From NCBI GenBank assembly GCA_002404155.1, contig DHJC01000087.1, positions 1,506 through 12,556 of the forward strand: a stretch of 11,051 bases of DNA, read 5' to 3'. The notes beneath the pieces were generated by a model that saw only the letters and a program-made list of their open reading frames with translations, had not been told where the DNA came from and made no database searches. How positions within the stretch are numbered: position 1 is the first letter of the stretch; the number at the start of each line of letters is the position of its first letter. Origin of the DNA: Chloroflexi bacterium UBA4730 (GTDB lineage Bacteria; Chloroflexota; Limnocylindria; P2-11E). Below, one piece after another: positions 1-4,780 of the stretch. The position numbers were made by a program, and so were the translations under genes.

Positions 1-146
1 CCGAAGGCGACCCGAAGACGGTCTGCGGCGAGCGCGCGGGTAAACTCCGACCAAGGGGAGCCGGGCAGGCCGTGCTGGCGCGATAGCCGGAGCGCTTACG
101 CGCTTCTGGCCAAGGTTCCGGTCCGGGTGCGTCGGTAGGAGGCGAT
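1..146. other. upstream edge, no confident gene
   Basis: No gene can be called here. Plus frame 1 is open from the window edge to a TAG at 136-138 and could be the tail of a gene starting outside the window, but its Arg/Ser-rich translation shows no recognisable motif. That TAG overlaps the Shine-Dalgarno-like AGGAGG at 137-142 that precedes the TPR gene, an arrangement compatible with translational coupling. A small inverted repeat (AGCGC/GCGCT) lies near 91-104. Confidence 0.3.
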
Positions 147-149
147 CTG
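137..149 (+). promoter_or_regulatory. strong ribosome binding site before an in-frame CTG
   Basis: AGGAGG at 137-142 is a perfect Shine-Dalgarno core. The codon four bases downstream, CTG at 147, is in frame with the TPR gene and there is no stop between it and the GTG at 198. The intervening codons encode a plausible helical stretch (NQRQAFERSEAEIRSL). This suggests that translation begins at 147 rather than 198, although the spacer is shorter than usual and CTG starts are rare. Confidence 0.4.
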
Positions 150-197
150 AACCAGCGGCAAGCCTTCGAGCGATCAGAGGCTGAAATCAGATCTCTT

Positions 198-1256
198 GTG
201 GGCGCGGTCCTCGCAGCGCTGGACGGCAGAGAAGAAGCATCCGCCGATCGCGAAGGGAGGGCGATTCTCCACGCCGCGGCCACGCGAGTAGTCCTCCAGC
301 GAGATCTCGGCGCACCCCAGGTCATCGCGGCACTGTTCCCCGAAACGGCGCTAGATCGCATTCGCCTGCTCTCGACCCAAACGATCCGCAGGCATGCTGA
401 ATTGATGATCCGTGTCATGAGCGCGGAGTTTCGCCATCCCGACCACGACCCCAGGTCGGATACGTGTCCCTTCAAGATCGGATTTGTCCTGGAATACGAG
501 GAGCCGGAAGTTGGCGCGTTCGAGGCGCGGACCCACGACAAAGAGCTGACGAGTATCGACTTCGGTGAGGGTGAAGGCCAGCCGGCGCGCGCTGACTGGT
601 ACCTCGTGCAGGGGACGCGACGGTCCATCCGGCGCGCCTACGAGCCTCACCGCGATGATCCCTGGGCACGAGCAGAAATGAATCGGCCTGTCGGCCGGGC
701 GCACTCCCGGTCGCCTCGCCGAGCATCCGGAGCGCTCGGGTGGATTAAGGATCCCGTGGTGCGCTCGTTCGTGAGCACGAACGCACAACGCGCTTTCCGC
801 GGCGCCCGGTCGCTCGGAAGCCTAGCGGGTGTTGCCGCGAGCGGCGCGGCGCGCTTCGCCCGCAACAGTCGGCACGTCGCTCCCGTGAGTGTCCCGCCCG
901 ATTCGTTGAGTGTCGCATCCGATCCGTCGAGCGATGAGCTGCATCGAGCCGAGCGCCGCCTCGCCAACAGGGAAGCGGCGTTCGGCTTCAGCCATCCTGA
1001 TGTGGCAAGCGAGCTCCACCTTATCGGGGCGATTCACCAGGAGGCCGGCCGGTACAGCGCCGCCGTCGCCACGTATGGGATGGCACTCGTGATCCGCGAA
1101 CGGGCGCTCGGACCGGATCACCCGGAGGTGGCGTCGACACTCGAAGACCTGGCGGCGGCTCGCCGTGACGCTGGGGAGCCGGAAGAGGCCGAGCGGCTCT
1201 CCTCGCGCGCTCAAGAGATCCGTCGTCGTGCCTCGCCACGGGCGCCCCATGCTTAA
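198..1256 (+). CDS. TPR (kinesin-light-chain type) protein with unknown N-terminal region
   Basis: Soluble protein of 352 residues from the GTG at 198. Residues about 262-344 form two 42-residue tetratricopeptide repeats of the kinesin-light-chain/TPR_12 type; the second contains LGPDHPEVASTLEDLAAARR followed by a GEPEEAERL segment. TPRs are protein-protein interaction scaffolds, so the likely role is adaptor or regulatory; no catalytic motif is visible. Residues 65-150 form a compact region (IGFVLEYEEPEVGAFEART, then ADWYLVQGTRRS) that I do not recognise, followed by a basic, low-complexity linker at 160-240. No signal peptide or membrane segment is seen. The frame is open back to 87, and a strong AGGAGG at 137-142 sits four bases before an in-frame CTG at 147, so the true protein may be 17 residues longer. 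A hairpin lies 45 bases after the stop. The function is unknown. Confidence 0.75.
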   Translation: MGAVLAALDGREEASADREGRAILHAAATRVVLQRDLGAPQVIAALFPETALDRIRLLSTQTIRRHAELMIRVMSAEFRHPDHDPRSDTCPFKIGFVLEYEEPEVGAFEARTHDKELTSIDFGEGEGQPARADWYLVQGTRRSIRRAYEPHRDDPWARAEMNRPVGRAHSRSPRRASGALGWIKDPVVRSFVSTNAQRAFRGARSLGSLAGVAASGAARFARNSRHVAPVSVPPDSLSVASDPSSDELHRAERRLANREAAFGFSHPDVASELHLIGAIHQEAGRYSAAVATYGMALVIRERALGPDHPEVASTLEDLAAARRDAGEPEEAERLSSRAQEIRRRASPRAPHA

Positions 1257-1301
1257 GTCAGGTCCGGCTCGGCCGCGTCGCACGGGCTAGGAACGCGTGC
1301 A

Positions 1302-1327
1302 GCGGATACCTATTCGTAGGTATTCGC
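1302..1327 (+). terminator. 11-bp stem with TTCG loop, candidate terminator hairpin
   Basis: GCGGATACCTA (1302-1312), loop TTCG (1313-1316) and TAGGTATTCGC (1317-1327) pair over 11 positions with one G-U wobble. The loop is a UUCG tetraloop, although it is closed by A-U rather than the most stable C-G. It starts 45 bases after the TPR stop codon. No U-tract follows, so it is not a textbook intrinsic terminator; it may instead act as an RNA-stability or Rho-related 3' structure, or be a dyad site. Confidence 0.4.
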
Positions 1328-1334
1328 CATCGCG

Positions 1335-1355
1335 TCCGCGGACCTGGGCCGCGGA
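1335..1355 (+). terminator. second hairpin after the TPR gene
   Basis: TCCGCGG (1335-1341) and CCGCGGA (1349-1355) are perfect 7-base inverted repeats around a 7-base loop, starting eight bases after the first hairpin. Tandem GC-rich hairpins just downstream of a stop codon fit a transcript 3' end. There is no poly-T run. Confidence 0.3.
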
Positions 1356-1617
1356 TTGCAGTGCCGCTCTGAGCGTCGCCAGCCGTTGCCGGGTCCAGAG
1401 ATGGGAGGCCGCCCATGAGGGGCCGCGTTTCGCACGTTAGGCCATCTGAGACAACTGCCGAAACGTCGATGACGAGACTGGTGAGCGTGCGGCTTTTCTC
1501 GTCGTTTTCACCATCGCATGGCTCTGATCCTCATTCGGGCTTCGTCGACGGTCAGGGTCAGATCGACGGGTAGGCTGCTATTGAGCCTTCAGACGCTCGC
1601 GTGGTGAAATATCGCTC

Positions 1618-2664
1618 GTGCTAGTGGCGTCGATCGTCGGGACTCGGCCCCAGTTCATCAAGGTGGCGGTCGTCGACCGGGCCATTCGCGATCCGCATCG
1701 TCACCAGATCATTCACACGGGCCAGCATTACGACTCCGATATGTCGGGGGACTTCTTTCGTCAGCTCAAGATTCCCGATCCTCACGTGCACCTTCCGCTC
1801 GCATCACACGGCAACGCGGCTCAGGTCGGAGAGATGATCCCCCAGCTCTCAGAGCAGTTGATGGAGTGCCGACCTGACGTCGTCCTCGTCTACGGCGATA
1901 CGAACTCGACCCTTGCGGGAGCTCTCGCGGCTGTGTATAGCCGCAGCTTCGTGGCCCACGTTGAGGCGGGCGTCCGATCGTTCGAACGTGAACTGATTGA
2001 GGAGTTCAACCGGGTAGTCACCGACCACGTATCCGACCTGCTCTTCGCACCCGACGAGCGGGCAATTCAGCATCTGAGCAAAGAGGGGCTGGGCGCACGT
2101 GCCGTTCTGACAGGCGATGTCATGCATGATCTCGTCCTCGACACGGTCGACTTGGCGATCCGTCCAGCGGTTCCGGGCTTGGACGGGGATTTCATGCTGC
2201 TGACGATCCACAGGGCGCTGACGGCGGATGACCCTGACAAGCTGGCCGGGATCCTCACGGCCGTCGCAACCGCCCATCCGCGCGTCATCTTCCCGGTGCA
2301 CCCGCGGACCCGGCAAACGATGGACCGGCACGGTATCCGTGCCGGTGCGGCGGTCACGATGATCCCGCCGGTCAGCTATCTCGAGATGCTCTGGCTAGAG
2401 CGCCACGCCTCGATCATCGTGACGGACTCGGGTGGAGTACAACGCGAGGCGAGCTGGCTCGGCCGGCCCTGCGTGATCCTGCGAGAAACCACCGAATGGG
2501 CGGACCTCATCGACGATCGACACTGCCTGCTGGCGGGCACCGACCCCGCACGCATCACAGAGGCTCTCCGCACTGTTGACGTCCGACCCAGAGACGTCTC
2601 GTCTCTGCGCCCGCGCGCAGCCGAGCGCATCGTGCGGGCGCTCGAGGAACGGCTCGGGCGATGA
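1618..2664 (+). CDS. wecB: UDP-N-acetylglucosamine 2-epimerase (non-hydrolysing)
   Basis: Cytosolic enzyme interconverting UDP-GlcNAc and UDP-ManNAc, the precursor of ManNAc-containing surface polysaccharides. The 348 residues are close to normal family length. Family motifs run in order: GTRPQFIK (8-15, with R10 and K15), HTGQHYD (33-39), VYGDTNST (91-98, with D94), HVEAGVRS (114-121, with E116), EEFNR (128-132), GDVMHD (166-171), TIHRA (196-200, with the conserved His198) and TDSGGVQREASWLG (269-282), ending with the ETTEW nucleotide-binding strand. Where many homologues read HR-x-EN, this one reads HRALT. The GTG start is fixed by an in-frame TGA 36 bases upstream, by GGTGA at 1603-1607 and by the normal family N-terminus. 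A paralogue acting on a related UDP-amino sugar (WbpI-like) is possible. No other nucleotide-sugar gene is adjacent; a mobile-element scar follows. Confidence 0.93.
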   Translation: MLVASIVGTRPQFIKVAVVDRAIRDPHRHQIIHTGQHYDSDMSGDFFRQLKIPDPHVHLPLASHGNAAQVGEMIPQLSEQLMECRPDVVLVYGDTNSTLAGALAAVYSRSFVAHVEAGVRSFERELIEEFNRVVTDHVSDLLFAPDERAIQHLSKEGLGARAVLTGDVMHDLVLDTVDLAIRPAVPGLDGDFMLLTIHRALTADDPDKLAGILTAVATAHPRVIFPVHPRTRQTMDRHGIRAGAAVTMIPPVSYLEMLWLERHASIIVTDSGGVQREASWLGRPCVILRETTEWADLIDDRHCLLAGTDPARITEALRTVDVRPRDVSSLRPRAAERIVRALEERLGR

Positions 2665-2834
2665 CTCTTCCGCGAACCGGACCCGTCGAAGCGGGGCGAG
2701 CACGAGCTCGGGACGATCGAGCAGGGAGGGCGGCTGCGCTCTCCTCGCTGCGAGCGTCAGATCGCCGGAGTTAGCAGGTCGTCCCGACGAACGACGGGAC
2801 CTCATAGAAGCGAAAGCTGCGCGAGCCGGGAGGT
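2665..2834. other. short gap downstream of wecB
   Basis: No supported gene. An ATG overlapping the wecB stop (ATGA at 2661-2664) opens a 37-codon frame ending with TAG at 2772-2774, but the product is Arg/Ala-rich and unlike any known family. An inverted repeat GTCCCG/CGGGAC (2781-2786 and 2795-2800, 8-base loop) could be a weak terminator for wecB. Confidence 0.3.
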
Positions 2835-3078
2835 CTTCTCAATTGGTGTGTAAACGGCATCAGGCGACTTTCCCGCTCGTGCGCGTGATCGGCTTGCCGT
2901 CGGCGAACCTCCTCCCCTCGTAGACGTCGGCCAAGAGCTCGGGCGCATCGAGACGGCGGAAGCGACTTTCACCGACCCGCAGCACGCGCCAGATGAGCAT
3001 CGTGGCGTTGGCGACTTTCTTGAAGCGCTTCGCGGCGCCGGTCCGCAGCCGCAGCACGGCGAAGGGGCTCTCGATTAA
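2835..3078 (-). mobile_element. IS256/Mutator-type insertion sequence remnant
   Basis: Only one end of an element remains. It contains the transposase C-terminus (2860 to about 3072) and, beyond its stop codon, an AT-richer stretch (TTTACACACCAATTGAGAAG, minus strand, about 2836-2855) that resembles the terminal region of such elements. The transposase similarity ends within a few bases of the integrase stop codon (TAA at 3075-3077), so one boundary is visible near 3072-3078. The opposite end and the catalytic DDE portion are absent. No direct repeat flanking the remnant was found by eye. Confidence 0.5.
2860..3057 (-). pseudogene. transposase C-terminal fragment (IS256/Mutator family)
   Basis: The fragment is 65 codons from the GTG at 3057, but the recognisable sequence starts slightly upstream near 3072 with LIESPFAVLRLRT. 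This matches the ES-F-x-x-x-R-x-RT motif near the C-terminus of Mutator-type transposases, followed by AKRFKKVANATMLIWRVL and FRRLDAPELLADVYEG, the usual helical tail. The catalytic Asp-Asp-Glu residues would lie upstream and are missing, so the fragment cannot transpose. Assignment rests on motif memory rather than alignment; another DDE transposase family is the main alternative. Confidence 0.6.
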
Positions 3079-3548
3079 CCGGCCATCGGGGGCATGTCGA
3101 TAGTGCCCTCCGAAGCCGGTGCGTTTTCGAGTCGCCGAAGGTGATCCTCGAGGCTCGCGATGACCCGCCCGTGACGCTCCACTTCATTCCTCCAGCCACG
3201 CCGCTCCGCATCGGCCCGCAGCTCCCGAATGTCGACGAGTTGGGTGCGGAGGGCAGGCGCGAACTCAGCTGCCGGAAGGAAGTTCTCGCAGGTCTCGCAG
3301 ACGTTCGCGTAGGGGCAGGCCTCGGCGGCGAGATGGCGCAAGCAGAATCCCGTCGCGACGCGGGTCTTGAGGAACTCCGAGGCGATCCACGCGACCCGCT
3401 CCGGGATGATCGGCCGACCGGCGGGCACGACGGGCAGTGAGCGGCGGAGCGTGCCGATCGCCCGGTCGTAGCCCGCCCGGAGGGTCGGGCTCGCGAGCGT
3501 CGCATAGCGGAGGGTCATCTCGGGGGTGACGTGACCGAGGAGCGCCAT
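3075..3548 (-). pseudogene. tyrosine recombinase/integrase, C-terminal fragment
   Basis: The first residues hold the end of a tyrosine recombinase catalytic domain: LLGHVTPEMTLRYA, with His6 of the LGH box and the nucleophile Tyr15 nine residues later. The frame continues upstream of the ATG at 3548 (LSLPALM, about 3549-3569), which is also integrase-like, so this ATG is internal. The Arg and Lys catalytic boxes and the core-binding domain are missing. Residues 69-87 contain Cys69, His72, Cys78, Cys84 and Cys87 (C-x8-C-x5-C-x2-C), a likely zinc-binding tail seen in some long integrases, then a helical, probably coiled-coil end (105-141). Without its N-terminal half it should be inactive. It lies in the same reading frame as the HTH gene upstream, separated by a TAG at 3612-3614. 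Confidence 0.7.
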
Positions 3549-3611
3549 GAGCGCCGGGAGGCTCAGGGCCGCGCGAGCGCCGGCGCGTCTCAGAAACCAG
3601 CTCGAATCCGC

Positions 3612-3953
3612 CTAGCCGGCGCGCTCCGACCCGATGAGATGGCCGCTGACCATGGCGACGGCGGCGGCGCGATTCGGCGCGCCGAGGCGCCGCAGGAGGT
3701 TGGTGACGTGCTTCTGGGCGGTCGCGGTGGAGATGCCGAGGACGCCGCCGATCTCTTTATCGGACGCGCCGCGCGCGGCCAGGGCCATGATCTGGCGCTG
3801 CCGCGGGGTGAGCTTGGCGGCCGCGGCGCTCGATGGATCGTCGCCGCGCTTCCGGAGCCACGCGCCGAGGGCGGCCCGGCTGAACGCGACCTCGCCGGCG
3901 CGAATCCCGCGGATCGCATCGACGAGCGCGCGGTCGCTGATCGTGCGCGTCAC
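3612..3953 (-). CDS. small LuxR/NarL-type HTH transcriptional regulator
   Basis: DNA-binding protein of 113 residues. Residues 47-104 form a GerE/LuxR helix-turn-helix: LTPRQRQIMALAARGASDKE, then IGGVLGISTATAQKHVTNLL (the recognition helix region) and a closing RLGAPNRAAAVA. Residues 8-33 (ALVDAIRGIRAGEVAFSRAA) look like the last helix and linker of a NarL-type response regulator, but there is no receiver domain and no phosphorylation Asp. The start is GTG at 3953 with GAAAGG at 3959-3964, five bases away. It is transcribed divergently from the glycan pair at 4025 across 71 bases and is therefore well placed to regulate it and itself. It could be a natural stand-alone HTH protein or a truncated response regulator; the good ribosome binding site favours the first. 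Confidence 0.75.
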   Translation of the reverse strand: MTRTISDRALVDAIRGIRAGEVAFSRAALGAWLRKRGDDPSSAAAAKLTPRQRQIMALAARGASDKEIGGVLGISTATAQKHVTNLLRRLGAPNRAAAVAMVSGHLIGSERAG

Positions 3954-4024
3954 TACGGCCTTTCAGGTATTCCCCGGGCTGAGTCAGTCCGTACGATTTT
4001 CCGGGCAGACAAATGGATTAGGGC
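3954..4024. promoter_or_regulatory. divergent promoter region between the HTH gene and the glycan pair
   Basis: Both divergent genes must be transcribed from these 71 bases unless their promoters lie inside the coding sequences. It contains a short perfect dyad CTGAGTCAG (3979-3987) beside CCCGGG (3973-3978), possible operator material for the HTH protein. No sigma-70 pair with good spacing could be fixed by eye on either strand. The plus-strand gene has only a weak ribosome site, TTAGGG, just before GTG 4025. Confidence 0.35.
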
Positions 4025-4780
4025 GTGGTGGGGCGGGCCGGCATTCGCGGAGACGTCGCACGCGCCCAGGGCGCCTTTGCGCCGCCCAGCGCGCCGCATC
4101 TATCCGACAGACGCGTCCTGCTCTATGCGTTCGATGTTCTCGCGCCGTTGCTGGCATCGCTCATCGCCCTGGAGCTCGGCGGCGCGGCCGCCCGACCGTG
4201 GTCGTGGGTAGCTATCGGCGCTTCCCTCGCCGCATGGACGCTCGTCGCGTGGGGGCTCGACTGCTACAACGTGCGCCGCGCAGCGCGGCCCCGCCACAGC
4301 ATCGCCGGCGTCTACGCCGCCCTGCTCGGGACCGCGCTCGTGCTCTGGGCCGTGCAACGATTGGCGGTGGGGTCCGTGGTCCTCGCAGCCCCGTCACCCG
4401 GCTGGATCATTGCGGCGGCCTTTTTCTTGGGCGCCGCCCGCGTGGCGTGTGCGCGCCTACTGACGCGGGCCGCATTCCAGCGACCCGTGCTCGTGATCGG
4501 TCCGGAAGCGGTAGGTCAGCGGCTGGTCGATCTGATCCGCACCGAGGCGCCACGCGAATACCGAGTGATCGTCGCGACCGACGTCGGCGCGGTGCCCGAT
4601 ACCCTCGGCTCCAGCATTCCCGTGGCCCGTTCGGGCAGCCCCGAAGAGCTGACTCGGCTCCTGTGCTCAGTGCTGTCCTCGGACGGCCGTCGCGTCGCGC
4701 TTGCGAATGCCGGTCGCGCTTCCTTCGAGCGCCTCCTCCGCAAGGATGACCGTGAGGCCACCTGCGTGATGTATAGATGA
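4025..4780 (+). CDS. membrane/Rossmann half of a polyprenyl glycosylphosphotransferase, no catalytic domain
   Basis: The 251 residues resemble the N-terminal half of WcaJ/PglC-like initiating sugar-phosphate transferases: about four membrane segments (roughly 31-50, 59-78, 94-113, 120-138), then a soluble CoA_binding_3/Rossmann-like domain beginning RPVLVIGPEAVGQRLVDLI (153-171), with a further strand YRVIVATDVG. In the full family a C-terminal membrane-associated bac_transf domain follows and transfers sugar phosphate to undecaprenyl phosphate. That domain is completely absent, so this protein should not start glycan synthesis itself. The start is GTG 4025, two codons after an in-frame TAG. 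The stop overlaps the next gene's start (ATGA, 4777-4780), indicating coupled translation with the ligase-like protein. It may be a remnant, or a stand-alone regulatory or scaffold subunit; the intact frame and coupling favour function. Confidence 0.65.
   Translation: MVGRAGIRGDVARAQGAFAPPSAPHLSDRRVLLYAFDVLAPLLASLIALELGGAAARPWSWVAIGASLAAWTLVAWGLDCYNVRRAARPRHSIAGVYAALLGTALVLWAVQRLAVGSVVLAAPSPGWIIAAAFFLGAARVACARLLTRAAFQRPVLVIGPEAVGQRLVDLIRTEAPREYRVIVATDVGAVPDTLGSSIPVARSGSPEELTRLLCSVLSSDGRRVALANAGRASFERLLRKDDREATCVMYR

Larger units (their letters stand above)
1257..1617. other. 361-base intergenic region with hairpins
   Basis: No convincing coding frame is seen between the TPR gene and wecB. 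The left half holds two well-formed inverted repeats (1302-1327 and 1335-1355) and a weaker one (ATGGG/CCCAT, 1401-1416). The right half shows no clear promoter consensus. A purine-rich GGTGA at 1603-1607 is the likely ribosome binding site for the GTG at 1618. The promoter for wecB should lie here, since the stretch separates two genes on the same strand by a wide gap. Confidence 0.5.

Noticed and set aside
2661..2774. A 37-codon frame overlapping the wecB stop by ATGA
   Set aside because: The product is Arg/Ala-rich, matches nothing and ends before the mobile-element scar; it is probably chance or an unrecognisable stub.
3590..3620. A TCGAATCC string near the integrase that resembles a tRNA T-loop and attachment site
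   Set aside because: No acceptor stem, anticodon arm or CCA end can be folded around it, and the bases lie inside the integrase/HTH frame.
3634..4749. A 371-codon plus-strand frame overlapping the HTH gene and the transferase fragment
   Set aside because: It is Arg/Pro/Ala-rich without motifs and crosses two better-supported genes on opposite strands.
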